Of a stretch of 64,000 bases of DNA, positions 10,501-19,400 are shown piece by piece; position 1 is the stretch's first letter; every line of letters starts with the position of its first letter. This DNA comes from an uncultured Oleiphilus sp. (GTDB lineage Bacteria > Pseudomonadota > Gammaproteobacteria > Pseudomonadales > Oleiphilaceae): contig CAJWBE010000008.1 in the NCBI GenBank assembly GCA_913020045.1, forward strand, positions 55,714-119,713, given 5' to 3'. The position numbers were made by a program, and so were the translations under genes. The notes beneath the pieces were generated by a model. The model was given only the letters and a program-made list of their open reading frames with translations. It had not been told where the DNA came from and did no database searches.

Positions 10501-10735
10501 CCACTTTTTGCCCGCAAGATAAGCTTAACTCCGTACCAACAATTAGCTTTAAGCTAAGTTGGTGCTCGTTAATGGCGCTATACGCACGAACCACACCTGC
10601 TACAGAGCACTCATCGGTAATTGCTAAAGCTTGATAACCCAGTTCATGCGCTCTAACGACTAGCTCTTCAGGATGAGATGCGCCACGTAAAAACGAAAAG
10701 TTACTTAAGCAGTGCAGTTCAGCATAAGGCTTCAT
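7577..10735 (-). CDS. dnaE2: Error-prone DNA polymerase DnaE2 (ImuC)
   Basis: At 1052 residues this is the short, mutagenic relative of replicative DnaE. It starts with a PHP domain (AELHCLSNFSFLRGASHPEEL), has the palm catalytic aspartates in PPDIDVDFEHQRREE, helix-hairpin-helix residues near VQGVGLDRRDLEAL, and a C-terminal OB fold. It performs lesion bypass together with ImuA and ImuB. It follows imuB by 58 bases on the same strand, the classic imuA-imuB-dnaE2 order, and is expected to be induced through the LexA box upstream of imuA. Confidence 0.97.
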   Translation of the reverse strand: MKPYAELHCLSNFSFLRGASHPEELVVRAHELGYQALAITDECSVAGVVRAYSAINEHQLSLKLIVGTELSLSCGQKVVLLAPCRQAYAEMCHVITIGRRRCEKGSYSLSKEDLESLTKGLLLWLPSHQEPQDAVFSEWLATHFIGRGWLLYERLMTSYEVAEGYDVERYTERLSRRMRFPVCAAGNVRMHVAERQALQDILTAIRLNCSVQDAGAALLSNTEHAMRPMKKLAAMYPQAWLNETLNVASRCELDLGTLRYEYPRELVPENVSPQRHLKYLVEKGIKIRFPNGVSLQIQRTIRRELALIEEQGYEYFFLTTYDIVQFAKRQDILYQGRGSAANSVVCYCLEITSVDPRQIKVLFERFISKERNEPPDIDVDFEHQRREEVFQYIYQKYGRERAALAATVIRFKFKSALRSVGKALGINESTLDYYIKNINRRDRELGWQSQLSELGLDPNSALGGHLIRLTHEIIGFPRHLSQHVGGFIISAGPLSELVPIENASMADRTVIQWDKNDLESLGLLKVDVLALGMLSAIRRSFDMIQHLYGRTLCIADITREGDDPAVYAQLQRADSIGVFQVESRAQMSMLPRLKPACYYDLVIQIAIIRPGPIQGDMVHPYLRRREGKEAVDYPSPEVKDVLERTLGVPIFQEQVIKLAMVAAGFSGGEADQLRRAMASWNKSGQLQKFKQKLIVGMESRGYDREFAERVFQQILGFGEYGFPESHSASFAVLAYVSAWLKHYYPYAFYCGLLNSLPMGFYSPSQLLQDASRHGLAIEAICINRSRYDHRIHCDNSLNSERRIGLSAQGTAQALRLGFRLVRGLSSKGIARLLEARPEDGFTTMTQVQGVGLDRRDLEALASANAFACLSGNRYQARWDMLNDAHRLPLFEQHINEEKPKSLRPLSTTQLPLPDDWDDLQEDYAATGLSLSHHPVRLLRDAGVLGPFTAAIELMEKTHKSIVTVTGVVTGKQSPGTAAGVTFFTLEDDTGNINVVVWQATARAQKQAYLTSKILEVTGILEKEGEVIHVIAGRLSDKTHLMNKLDARSRDFH

Positions 10736-10793
10736 AAACGCTCCCTATATCGCCAACTTTGACACACTGCCTTCCGGTAAATAAAAGCGGGCA

Positions 10794-12350
10794 TCAAGCA
10801 AATAAGCCATGTACAAACCATTCCTGGGCTTGATCCCGAAAAACCCACAAAGTTTGCTGTGCCGTATTCCGGGCGACAAAGTAATCTCGGCACACTGGCG
10901 CCTCCGTCCACCAAGCACTTTGAATTCTTTCGGGGCCATGAATGAAACGTACGGACTCCTGAAGAGGAACAGGCAACGATAGAATTAGAGAAGGCCTTAG
11001 AGTTTGCGAGCGCTTACTATATTTCAGACATTCGCCATCAGAAACATGCGTACTGTCATGCGAAACTAATTCCTCATTGAGACGACTAGTGTGCTCTGGC
11101 TGGGTACTGACACTTTCGTAACGAAACGAATATTCAGGCCGGTGATCAGCCTCCAAATGCATTTTTTTAACGGACTCATCACCGAACTTTGCTTGAATGC
11201 GCGCGACTAATTGACCCGGGGAAAGGGCAGGCTTTAGGTCAAACAAGTCACTCGACTGCACACGTTCTTCTAGTAATTTAATCGCTTCCAATCGTAATCC
11301 AATCACTGGCGCAGGGAGTTTCATACTTTCGAGCTTTAGCCGAACTAAGTTCAGCCAGCGAGCACTGTCTCTTTCTGGCTCAGCACTCGCCAAATTAACC
11401 GATAACACGCTGCCATCACGCTGCTGAAAATAGAGGCTTAAAGTTTGTATGCGCTTGGCTCGCCGCTGCAGGTACTGCTGTAAAACTTGTAATATGTTCT
11501 TGATTGGAAACAACAGAGCAGTCGTGCGATAGACTTCATATTCCAATAACACGCTATGAGAAAAAACATCCTTCGGTTTAAAGTACGTTAAAGCGAGCAC
11601 TTCATCGCCAAATAGTTGAGCAATATGGGATAGCAGCTTTTTACCCATCCTGTTGCCTAGCTCTTTACGTGAATGCTCTGCTTCAATCAGCTCACGCACA
11701 TCACCTAAGTAGTGAAGACCTAAACGCTTAAGCTGCAAAGACTGCTCCCGCGCGATACCAACACTATCAACATTCAAGCGATCTAAAATAGGTAGCCACA
11801 CATCCTGTCGAGAAAACTGCTCGACTAAGGGGTCATCGATATCGCCAGTACATGACAGCAAATAAGCTGCTAAAGGCGTATTAGCAATTACTGCCGACAT
11901 TCGCACGTCATCGAGCGCCTCTACCTCAAATAAAGCATCAACATAACACTCAAAACTACCGTACAACTTGAGCATGGGCGCTACATCAAGGATTAAGGTT
12001 TTGCTATTCCACACCGCAATATCGGCACTTACTTGATAACAAGCGTGCGCAATTTCCAGTAAACGTTGCTTCTCAAACTCGCTAGAGTGATTAAAAAGCT
12101 GAAGGTCATCCACCAGTGCAGACGCTGTTCCTAGCTTCATTCCGTACTGGACTCCCGCTTGGTCAGCGGCATCATTTAACTGACAAACACACTGTTTATC
12201 ATCAAGCACAAGCATTGCGGATATCGGCTTTAAAGGCTCAGGCGCTACCTTATTATCATCAACACCTTCAGACTTATCAGAAGTCCCTGCCTGAGTTGAG
12301 TAGACGCCATCTAGCTGTAATTGAGGGAAGTGTAAGGCAAGCCAACGCAT
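10794..12350 (-). CDS. imuB: ImuB, inactive Y-family polymerase-like mutasome hub
   Basis: This 518-residue protein belongs to the Y-family polymerase fold but the N-terminus (RWLALHFPQLQLDGVYS) lacks the acidic catalytic residues that active Pol IV/V carry in their DxDxFFA motif. ImuB is known as the adaptor that links DnaE2 and ImuA to the sliding clamp. The middle part (LKRLGLHYLGDVRELI and the finger/little-finger region) fits the family. It lies 10 bases after imuA and 58 bases before dnaE2. Confidence 0.93.
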   Translation of the reverse strand: MRWLALHFPQLQLDGVYSTQAGTSDKSEGVDDNKVAPEPLKPISAMLVLDDKQCVCQLNDAADQAGVQYGMKLGTASALVDDLQLFNHSSEFEKQRLLEIAHACYQVSADIAVWNSKTLILDVAPMLKLYGSFECYVDALFEVEALDDVRMSAVIANTPLAAYLLSCTGDIDDPLVEQFSRQDVWLPILDRLNVDSVGIAREQSLQLKRLGLHYLGDVRELIEAEHSRKELGNRMGKKLLSHIAQLFGDEVLALTYFKPKDVFSHSVLLEYEVYRTTALLFPIKNILQVLQQYLQRRAKRIQTLSLYFQQRDGSVLSVNLASAEPERDSARWLNLVRLKLESMKLPAPVIGLRLEAIKLLEERVQSSDLFDLKPALSPGQLVARIQAKFGDESVKKMHLEADHRPEYSFRYESVSTQPEHTSRLNEELVSHDSTHVSDGECLKYSKRSQTLRPSLILSLPVPLQESVRFIHGPERIQSAWWTEAPVCRDYFVARNTAQQTLWVFRDQAQEWFVHGLFA

Positions 12351-12360
12351 CGCTTCACTC

Positions 12361-13092
12361 TCAAGACTTTTTTGTGCGAAGGTGATTCACCGAAGGAAAA
12401 GCCACGACATTATCCGGACAAAAGGCGTGAACTTCCGACTTTTCTCGCCTAAATAATTGCGGCCATCGCTTCGATAAATCCAACGCAAAGGGCTCTAAAG
12501 GCCATGCATTCTGACGTTTAATAACAGATACTTTTAAACCTGCGTCGAGAGTTTCTAATTGGAGCCTCATGCTAACCGGTAAAGACTGGCTCAAAGAAAA
12601 CGAGGAGCGAATTAGGAATAGCAGCGTCTGGCTTTCTTTTGCAGCAACTTGCAAGCGCTTGGCTTGAGCTGGAGACAGCTCATCCATCCAGCACACTACC
12701 GATGAGCAGCAGCCGCTAAGCAATAATTGCTCAACAACCCAGCAGGTCTGTTTGCGATCAGGAGGGCTAATAATTAGGCCCCGCTCTCTACTAGCCGAGG
12801 TCAAATAGGAAGGCATTAGGCAAGCAGGCACGCCAACCCAAGCTTGCAAAGGGCGTAAAATCGCCAAATTCGATAGTACGGGCTCCAACAAACGTAGCTC
12901 GCCAATACCAGTATTTTCTGGCGACAGCTCCACCACACCATACGCCGGCCAACCGCCATCAAGACGCTGATCAAAATCGCTGTACCCAGAAGAAACAACA
13001 CGACGCTCTAACGAAGAAGAGTCACTACCTTTATGAACTAGTTGTCGGTCTTTCAAGGCTTGCAAAGTATTCACTGAAAGGTTTTTTTGCAT
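12361..13092 (-). CDS. imuA: ImuA, RecA-like SOS mutagenesis protein
   Basis: The first gene of the SOS mutasome cassette encodes a 243-residue RecA/SulA-like protein. The family motif VVSSGYSDFDQRLDGGWPAYGVVEL is present near residue 32. ImuA supports DnaE2/ImuB translesion synthesis. A perfect LexA box lies about 40 bases upstream of the start, so transcription of the three genes should be derepressed after DNA damage. A GAGAAGAG stretch before the start can serve as ribosome binding site. Confidence 0.93.
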   Translation of the reverse strand: MQKNLSVNTLQALKDRQLVHKGSDSSSLERRVVSSGYSDFDQRLDGGWPAYGVVELSPENTGIGELRLLEPVLSNLAILRPLQAWVGVPACLMPSYLTSASRERGLIISPPDRKQTCWVVEQLLLSGCCSSVVCWMDELSPAQAKRLQVAAKESQTLLFLIRSSFSLSQSLPVSMRLQLETLDAGLKVSVIKRQNAWPLEPFALDLSKRWPQLFRREKSEVHAFCPDNVVAFPSVNHLRTKKS

Positions 13093-13132
13093 AAAAAGAC
13101 TCTTCTCTTTTAGACATCGGAAGAAAATAATA

Positions 13133-13148
13133 CTGTATATCCATACAG
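13133..13148 (-). promoter_or_regulatory. LexA (SOS) box of imuA-imuB-dnaE2
   Basis: CTGTATATCCATACAG is a perfect match to the gammaproteobacterial LexA consensus CTGT-N8-ACAG, with an AT-rich centre. It lies 41-56 bases upstream of the imuA start codon, where it would overlap the promoter. The divergent permease gene starts nearly 200 bases to the right and is less likely to be controlled by it. Confidence 0.9.
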
Positions 13149-13342
13149 CTTTGCAAGTAGGCTATTCCTCTTTCCTTACACCAACAAAGACCGCAGACTC
13201 TACGCTGAATAAGCCAATTAACAGCCACGGCACTTACGTCCCACTAACAATACTGTTTAAAATTCTATTCCTCTGCATACGCACCATTGCTATAGTGCTC
13301 GCCAAAACAAGCCTGCATTAATACTCGACAATAGGGATTTTC

Positions 13343-14386
13343 ATGACACCCGCTACTGGATTTTCAAGCGCATCACGCGTGCTGTTCGTGCTCGCCGCAT
13401 TTATTATTGTGGTAGCAGGTATGCGTGCCGCCGAGTCATTAATGGTGACATTTTTACTCTCCAGTTTTTTTGCCATTATTTGTGCTCCCCCCTTTATTTT
13501 CATGCAAAAAAAAGGAGTGCCGGCTTGGCTATCACTAATTTGTGTCGTGATTGTGGTCTGCCTATTACAGCTATTACTAATGACGATCGTGACAACATCT
13601 GTCAGTGATTTTTCGAAAGACCTGCCTAGCTATCAGGAGCGAATTAACGCGCTTACCGGAGATGTATTTAGCCTATTCGCTAAGTGGGGTTTAGATATTC
13701 CACAAGATAGCCTCAAAGCAAACTTTGACCCCTCAGCCATATTTAAACTTGCTGTTAGTGCGCTAGGGAACTTAGGCGCGGTTCTATCGAACTCGTTCTT
13801 AATTATCTTGACCGTTATTTTCATGCTCTTTGAAGGCACCTCACTACCGGCGAAATTGCATCGCGCATTCGGTGCAGACAGCCGCCATATGGAGCATATC
13901 GAACGCTTCCTTAATACCGTCAAACAGTACATGACCATCAAAACCGTCATCAGCCTCGCGACGGGATTGATGATTTATTTATGGCTATTAATACTAGGGG
14001 TCGACTACCCGCTGCTATGGGCTTTGTTAGCGTTCTTGTTTAACTTTGTCCCTAACATCGGATCCATCATCGCTGCGGTACCTACGGTGCTTTTGGCGCT
14101 TATCCAGCTTGGTCCACTGTCAGCCTTGCTTGTTGCGGGCGGGTATATGGCAGCAAATATGATTATGGGAAATATCATAGAGCCGCGCTTCATGGGGAAA
14201 GGTTTGGGACTGTCCACGCTGGTCGTTTTTCTGTCATTAGTCTTTTGGGGATGGGTCTTTGGGCCAGTAGGCATGTTGCTTTCAGTGCCGCTTACTATGC
14301 TCCTAAAAATTGCTTTCGAAAGCAGTCAGGAAACTGAATGGATCTCAATTCTAATGGGGCCTGATATCGATGAAACAAAGAAATGA
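13343..14386 (+). CDS. AI-2E family (PerM/TqsA-like) permease
   Basis: This 347-residue inner-membrane protein has about eight hydrophobic segments and the family's soluble region in the middle (around SDFSKDLPSYQERI). The late motif FNFVPNIGSIIAAVPTVLLAL is characteristic of the AI-2E/UPF0118 family. Members have been linked to export of autoinducer-2 or to sodium/proton antiport, so the substrate here is open. AGGGA precedes the ATG. Its stop overlaps the start of a tiny membrane ORF by four bases. Confidence 0.9.
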   Translation: MTPATGFSSASRVLFVLAAFIIVVAGMRAAESLMVTFLLSSFFAIICAPPFIFMQKKGVPAWLSLICVVIVVCLLQLLLMTIVTTSVSDFSKDLPSYQERINALTGDVFSLFAKWGLDIPQDSLKANFDPSAIFKLAVSALGNLGAVLSNSFLIILTVIFMLFEGTSLPAKLHRAFGADSRHMEHIERFLNTVKQYMTIKTVISLATGLMIYLWLLILGVDYPLLWALLAFLFNFVPNIGSIIAAVPTVLLALIQLGPLSALLVAGGYMAANMIMGNIIEPRFMGKGLGLSTLVVFLSLVFWGWVFGPVGMLLSVPLTMLLKIAFESSQETEWISILMGPDIDETKK

Positions 14387-14481
14387 CTAACTGCAAGAAG
14401 TGCAGAATCATTCGCAGCCTAACGATTGTCGGCGCGTTACTACTAATTGTGATATTGGCCAACTTAGAGCAGTTGGCCTAA
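14383..14481 (+). CDS. Tiny CxxC membrane protein, translationally coupled to the permease
   Basis: An ATGA overlap with the permease stop opens a 32-residue frame: MTNCKKCRIIRS, then a hydrophobic stretch of about 14 residues (LTIVGALLLIVILA), ending NLEQLA. The layout is a CxxC pair, a short basic patch and one membrane segment. The overlap is typical of translational coupling. I know no named family. It may be a chance frame, but the composition is coherent. Confidence 0.45.
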   Translation: MTNCKKCRIIRSLTIVGALLLIVILANLEQLA

Positions 14482-14502
14482 TAAAAGGAATTTAGACGTC
14501 GA

Positions 14503-15063
14503 CTAAAAATCTTCAAAAAACGTATCGACCTTTTCTTCACTGGTTTCAATTTTCTCTAATTTCCCGACGCGTTTTTGGCTGTGTGCAATCGAGCTATCCA
14601 CTTGGTCACTATACAACTCAAACCACGCCCGTGAGCCTGGCACCATATGAGCTAAGTCATAAATAGCCGAACGCAGACCTGATAAAAATGTCTGATAGCT
14701 AGCCTCTTGCTCTATCATCGTCGCCTGCAATACCTTGTTACCACTATTCGCTAGTTTTACTTCTTGTAGCTGCAATGCCGCGCTGACTTCTGCCTGCTTA
14801 GCATCCAAGCTCAACAACTGTTCTTTTAATTGTTCAATCTCAGTTTGTACTAGCGCTAACTGCTCAGTATCACCAGCAGACTCAGTCTCGCCGCCAGAAA
14901 CGCCCAGAGCCACCACAGTAACCGAAACAGAAATCACAATAATTAAAAACACAGCCAGACCCAGTAAAATAAGCTTATTAGAGCCCACTTTCTTTTCTAG
15001 GGCATCCAAACGCTGTTCAGGACTTAAGGGCTCTTGCTCTTCTGTATTCTCACTGCTTGCCAT
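14503..15063 (-). CDS. Single-pass membrane protein with coiled coil, unknown function
   Basis: The start is ATG 15063, preceded by GGAG six bases upstream. The 186-residue protein has an acidic N-terminus (SSENTEEQEPLSPEQRLDALEKKVG), one transmembrane helix near residues 30-53 (LILLGLAVFLIIVISVSVTVVAL), then a heptad-like Gln/Leu/Glu coiled coil (residues about 70-110) and a helical C-terminal domain ending in DTFFEDF. Orientation is probably N-in with the coiled coil in the periplasm. It is convergent with the permease. I do not recognise a family. Confidence 0.75.
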   Translation of the reverse strand: MASSENTEEQEPLSPEQRLDALEKKVGSNKLILLGLAVFLIIVISVSVTVVALGVSGGETESAGDTEQLALVQTEIEQLKEQLLSLDAKQAEVSAALQLQEVKLANSGNKVLQATMIEQEASYQTFLSGLRSAIYDLAHMVPGSRAWFELYSDQVDSSIAHSQKRVGKLEKIETSEEKVDTFFEDF

Positions 15064-15149
15064 GCTGAACTCCACTACTCATCAATGCATCTCAAAAAAT
15101 CATCACGCACAATAATGCGTCTACTTATTAACAAGTGTAGTACAGTTTT

Positions 15150-15196
15150 TTGAAATAAAATTAATGAGATAGCTGTGGTTTTTAAAGCTATCTCAT
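15150..15196 (-). terminator. Terminator of the coaD-ferredoxin operon
   Basis: An 11-bp perfect stem, ATGAGATAGCT (15164-15174) with AGCTATCTCAT (15186-15196), has an 11-base loop. On the minus strand it is followed by TAATTTTATTTC. It lies about 40 bases past the ferredoxin stop. Confidence 0.75.
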
Positions 15197-15234
15197 AATA
15201 AGAAATGACACGATCAAGGAAGGAAAAAGAGTGG

Positions 15235-15501
<267 letters not shown>

Positions 15502-15510
15502 CTACAGCAA

Positions 15511-16005
<495 letters not shown>

Positions 16006-16159
16006 TTAGTCCGCCCACTCGCTATAACTAATGCCTTAATCGCGCGCATAGTAACCAAATTGGTACCACATCACAAATCGCCAGGAGCTCAAGTCAGTTA
16101 GCTGATAGAGATGGGCGTGATTAATTTTGAAGGAAGTAGGGATGTGGCAAAAGGGACAC

Positions 16160-16195
16160 AAAAAGTGCTCTTAGATAGCGCATACCTAAGAGCAC
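16160..16195 (-). terminator. Terminator of the aldehyde dehydrogenase gene
   Basis: A perfect 10-bp stem, GTGCTCTTAG (16165-16174) with CTAAGAGCAC (16186-16195), has an 11-base loop. Read on the minus strand it is followed by TTTTTGTG. It lies just past the dehydrogenase stop. Confidence 0.85.
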
Positions 16196-16206
16196 ATCGA
16201 TCTAGT

Positions 16207-17652
16207 TTATCTAAGGAATATCGAGAAAATTACTTTATGGATCGCCGAGCCATAAGGAGGATAAGCAAACTTAGTGCTATTGAATATGTTTTTCACAAAC
16301 ACTGACTTGCCATGAGAAAACGTCATGAAGCCATCTTCTCCGTGATACGCTCCCATACCGGACTCTCCAACACCGCCAAAATGCATATCTTCTTGTGCGA
16401 AATGAGACAAAGTGTCGTTAATACAAACGCCACCAGCCCTCACTTGGTCCAGCACATACTGCTGCTCTTTCTTATCCATTCCGAAATAATATAAAGCAAG
16501 CGGCGAAGGCCTGTCATTAATGAAGTTCAACGCATCATCGATCGACTTCGTCGCAATAATCGGCATGATCGGCCCAAAGATTTCTTCCTGCATCACCAAC
16601 ATTTCACTTGTCGCATTTAGCACCAAGTGAATCGGCATTTTACGCGTACCGCTATCCATATCCTCATCAGAATGATTGCACGTAATGATCGTCGCGCCTT
16701 TTGCCTCAGCATCATCAAGATATGACTTTAATCTGGCGTACTGTCTATCAGTAACAATGCTCGTAAAATCGTCGTTATGCTTCAAAGTTGGGTACATTTT
16801 CGCGAAAAAGTGCTGAAAACGATCGACAAAATGATCGACACGATGCGCAGGGCAAAGCACATAGTCTGGTGCAATACAGGTTTGCCCTGTATTAAATGCC
16901 TTACCAAACACAATTGGCTGGGCTGCTTCGTCCATATCAATATCATCTGAAATTACCGTTGGTGATTTACCACCTAACTCCAAAGTAACCGGCGTCAGGT
17001 TAGCGGCGGCCGCCCGCATTACATGGCGGCCAACGGTAGTGGAGCCTGTAAACAAAAGGTGATTCCATGGAATACTTGAAAACTCTGTCGCCACTTCAGC
17101 ATCACCATTAACCACAGACACCAAGTCCTCATCGAACGCCGCCTCAATAAGCTCTTCCATCAGCAAGGAGGTTTCAGGTGTAAACTCAGACATTTTGATC
17201 ATCGCGCGGTTACCCGCAGATAACGCCGCTACCAAAGGGCCTAAGGATAGATTTACTGTGTAATTCCAAGGCGCAATAATTCCAATCACGCCAAGTGGCT
17301 GGTACTCCACTCGAGCCGTGGCAGGCTGAAACAAAGGAGATACTTTCTTTTTAACTGGCTTCATCCAGTCTTTAATATGTTTGATCGAGTAATCAATACT
17401 ATGAATAACAGGCATAATGTCGGCAAGCTTGGTTTCATTGGCAGAGCGTCCCGAGAAATCTGCTGAAATACTCGCTACAAAGCGGTCCATGTTATCCATC
17501 ACAACAGCGCGAAGCTTTTTGAGATTTGCCACCCGTTCATGCGCACTTGGCTTCGGGTTATTTCGATACGCGGCTTGCTGCGATTCAAAGATCTGACGCA
17601 TTCGCTTTATTTGCTGCTTACTCTCATTTAATTGGACTACTTCTGCGACCAT
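16207..17652 (-). CDS. Coniferyl aldehyde dehydrogenase-like NAD(P)+ aldehyde dehydrogenase
   Basis: The start is ATG 17652, directly after GGAGGTTAAA; an upstream frame to 17688 has no such signal. The 481-residue enzyme oxidises aldehydes to acids. LELGGKSPTVI holds the conserved glutamate, NTGQTCIAPDYV holds the catalytic cysteine, and GVIGIIAPWNYTVNLSLGP is the cofactor-binding start. The overall pattern and the hydrophobic C-terminus (HKVIFSIFLR) match the coniferyl aldehyde dehydrogenase subgroup, which also includes fatty-aldehyde enzymes; the true substrate may be a long-chain aldehyde, given the wax-ester synthase elsewhere. It is divergent from a TetR gene. Confidence 0.92.
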   Translation of the reverse strand: MVAEVVQLNESKQQIKRMRQIFESQQAAYRNNPKPSAHERVANLKKLRAVVMDNMDRFVASISADFSGRSANETKLADIMPVIHSIDYSIKHIKDWMKPVKKKVSPLFQPATARVEYQPLGVIGIIAPWNYTVNLSLGPLVAALSAGNRAMIKMSEFTPETSLLMEELIEAAFDEDLVSVVNGDAEVATEFSSIPWNHLLFTGSTTVGRHVMRAAAANLTPVTLELGGKSPTVISDDIDMDEAAQPIVFGKAFNTGQTCIAPDYVLCPAHRVDHFVDRFQHFFAKMYPTLKHNDDFTSIVTDRQYARLKSYLDDAEAKGATIITCNHSDEDMDSGTRKMPIHLVLNATSEMLVMQEEIFGPIMPIIATKSIDDALNFINDRPSPLALYYFGMDKKEQQYVLDQVRAGGVCINDTLSHFAQEDMHFGGVGESGMGAYHGEDGFMTFSHGKSVFVKNIFNSTKFAYPPYGSAIHKVIFSIFLR

Positions 17653-17741
17653 TTTAACCTCCACACACTCTTCTATGTCTGAACACAACGACGGTGATTT
17701 ACAACACGATCCATTATGTTCTAATTATTGGCAATGGACCA

Positions 17742-17765
17742 TTATTAGAGTATATACTCTAATAA
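17742..17765. promoter_or_regulatory. Perfect 24-bp palindrome, probable TetR operator
   Basis: TTATTAGAG and CTCTAATAA flank TATATA, a perfect dyad of 24 bases. Just to the left, around 17718-17750, a TCTAATTAT/ATTATTAGA pair repeats the half-site less exactly. The site lies 90 bases upstream of the dehydrogenase start and 140 bases upstream of the divergent TetR gene, as expected for a shared operator. Confidence 0.75.
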
Positions 17766-17905
17766 GTCAACGGCCGACCCTATCTTTGTGACTACCAGTC
17801 ATAAAGATTTAAACGATAGCGAGACAAAGTTCCTTGAAAGCAGTGCAGCTTTCTCTATGATGCCGCCCGCCGTAAACACACAGAACCATTGAGCAAAAAA
17901 ACGCC

Positions 17906-18565
17906 ATGAAAACGAAAGATCGAATTATTCTCGCCAGCCTGGATTTGTTTAACGAAAAAGGGGAACGCAATATTTCGACCAACCACATCGCCGCTCACCT
18001 TAATATGTCGCCGGGTAATCTGTATTACCACTTCCGCAACAAGAGCGACATTATTTACGAAATCTTCAAAAACTATCGCCTACTGGTGGAGACCTACCTG
18101 AAAGTTCCTGACAATCGTGTCATACAGGTGCATGACCTGATCGCTTACTTAGATTCGGTTTTCAATGGCTTATGGGCTTATCGCTTTTTACATAGGGACT
18201 TGGAACACCTACTTGCGAATGACGAGCGTTTGCGAGCAGAGTATCGTCTTTTTACGCTTTACTGCTTAAGTTCAATTAAACAAATATCCAAAGCGATGGA
18301 AGACAGTGAGATTTATGTTCCATTAAGAGAGGACCAGCGCGACTCAACAGCACTCAATACATGGCTTATCGTGACTAACTGGATGACATTTCTAAAGAGT
18401 GTGCACGAGGAGGGTGACGAACGAATTGTGAATAGGGAAGCAATCAAGCATGGCGTATTTTTGGTGCTAGATTATTTCACGCCATATATTAGAGAAGACA
18501 AACGCGAAACAATACTCGCCCTTCAGGACGAATACCGCTTCGGAAACATCATTCCTCTCGCGTAA
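17906..18565 (+). CDS. TetR-family transcriptional regulator
   Basis: The 219-residue protein has a TetR N-terminal helix-turn-helix (IILASLDLFNEKGERNISTNHIAAHLNMSPGNLYYHFRNKSDI, described in short: classic spacing at residues 6-50) and a divergent ligand-binding C-terminal domain. It is divergent from the aldehyde dehydrogenase, and a perfect palindrome lies between, so it likely represses that gene and perhaps itself in response to an aldehyde, lipid or CoA ester. Its 3' end overlaps the convergent engB gene by 17 bases. Confidence 0.93.
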   Translation: MKTKDRIILASLDLFNEKGERNISTNHIAAHLNMSPGNLYYHFRNKSDIIYEIFKNYRLLVETYLKVPDNRVIQVHDLIAYLDSVFNGLWAYRFLHRDLEHLLANDERLRAEYRLFTLYCLSSIKQISKAMEDSEIYVPLREDQRDSTALNTWLIVTNWMTFLKSVHEEGDERIVNREAIKHGVFLVLDYFTPYIREDKRETILALQDEYRFGNIIPLA

Positions 18566-19187
18566 GCACGTCTGCGCTTAGCGCATTCAAAATGCTACGC
18601 GCTTCGTCGACACCGGTGCGAGCGGTGGACGAAAACAAAACCACATCAAGAATCGACGCGTGATCCTCCAACTCTTTCTTCACTTGAAAATAAACATTTT
18701 TTGCAGGCCCACGTTTAAACTTATCAGCCTTGGTCAGCAGAATTAGCGTCGGCATCGCACCACGATGGCTCCAGTCTAATAGCATTCGATCGAAGTCTGT
18801 CATCGGCTTTCGAATATCCATAATTAACACCAACGCGGACAAACAGCTTCGATTTTGGAGATAGTCATCAAGATGTCGACCCCACTCTTCTTTCAAGTCC
18901 AACGAGACCTTCGCGTAACCATAGCCGGGCAAATCTACTAAGCGAACACGCGGGTCACTTAACGAGAAAAAATTAATTAATTGCGTACGACCGGGCGTCT
19001 TACTGGTTCTCGCTAACTTTTTATTGTTAGTGATCGTATTAATTGCAGACGACTTTCCTGCATTCGAGCGGCCCGCAAATGCAATTTCAACCGCGGTTTC
19101 TGGCGGGCAATTGCTCATTTTTGAAGCACTCTGGAGGAAACGAGCGCTATTGTACGAAAGTGAAAAGTCGTGAGAATCTGAAGTCAT
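18549..19187 (-). CDS. engB: Ribosome biogenesis GTP-binding protein EngB/YihA
   Basis: From ATG 19187 the product is 212 residues, the usual family length; the frame runs on to 19364 without a family match. GTPase motifs are visible: G1 GRSNAGKSS (residues 39-47), G2 region RTSKTPGRTQLINFF, G3 DLPGYG, and G4 TKAD. EngB helps late assembly of the large ribosomal subunit. The next genes, cytochrome c4, dsbA and EEP, repeat the pseudomonad order. No clear ribosome binding site is seen. Confidence 0.96.
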   Translation of the reverse strand: MTSDSHDFSLSYNSARFLQSASKMSNCPPETAVEIAFAGRSNAGKSSAINTITNNKKLARTSKTPGRTQLINFFSLSDPRVRLVDLPGYGYAKVSLDLKEEWGRHLDDYLQNRSCLSALVLIMDIRKPMTDFDRMLLDWSHRGAMPTLILLTKADKFKRGPAKNVYFQVKKELEDHASILDVVLFSSTARTGVDEARSILNALSADVLTREE

Positions 19188-19400
19188 AAAAAGGAATATA
19201 AATCGGTGATTTGCCAGTGAAGTCTTAAAGACTTTTATCAAGTGGCCCTTAGTGTATAATAGCCAACCGATTTTTGCCTGATCTTTCTTTCTGGCGCTAT
19301 CATAACGAAGCAGTTTAAGTTTGCCGCCTGTATGGAGGCAAACAATAAAAAGAAACGATTTCAAGTTTGCATTAAATAGATGAGAGCGAGCGCGACAACT

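Noticed and set aside
10732..10939. Short frames between imuB and dnaE2
   Set aside because: They overlap the imuB 3' end in other frames; the real gap is 58 bases.
16111..16305. Plus-strand 64-residue frame overlapping the aldehyde dehydrogenase 3' end
   Set aside because: It covers the terminator hairpin and the antisense of a certain gene, and the sequence shows no family pattern.
18549..18565. Overlap of TetR and engB ends as a sign of frameshift
   Set aside because: Both C-termini are complete for their families; convergent overlap of 17 bases is normal.
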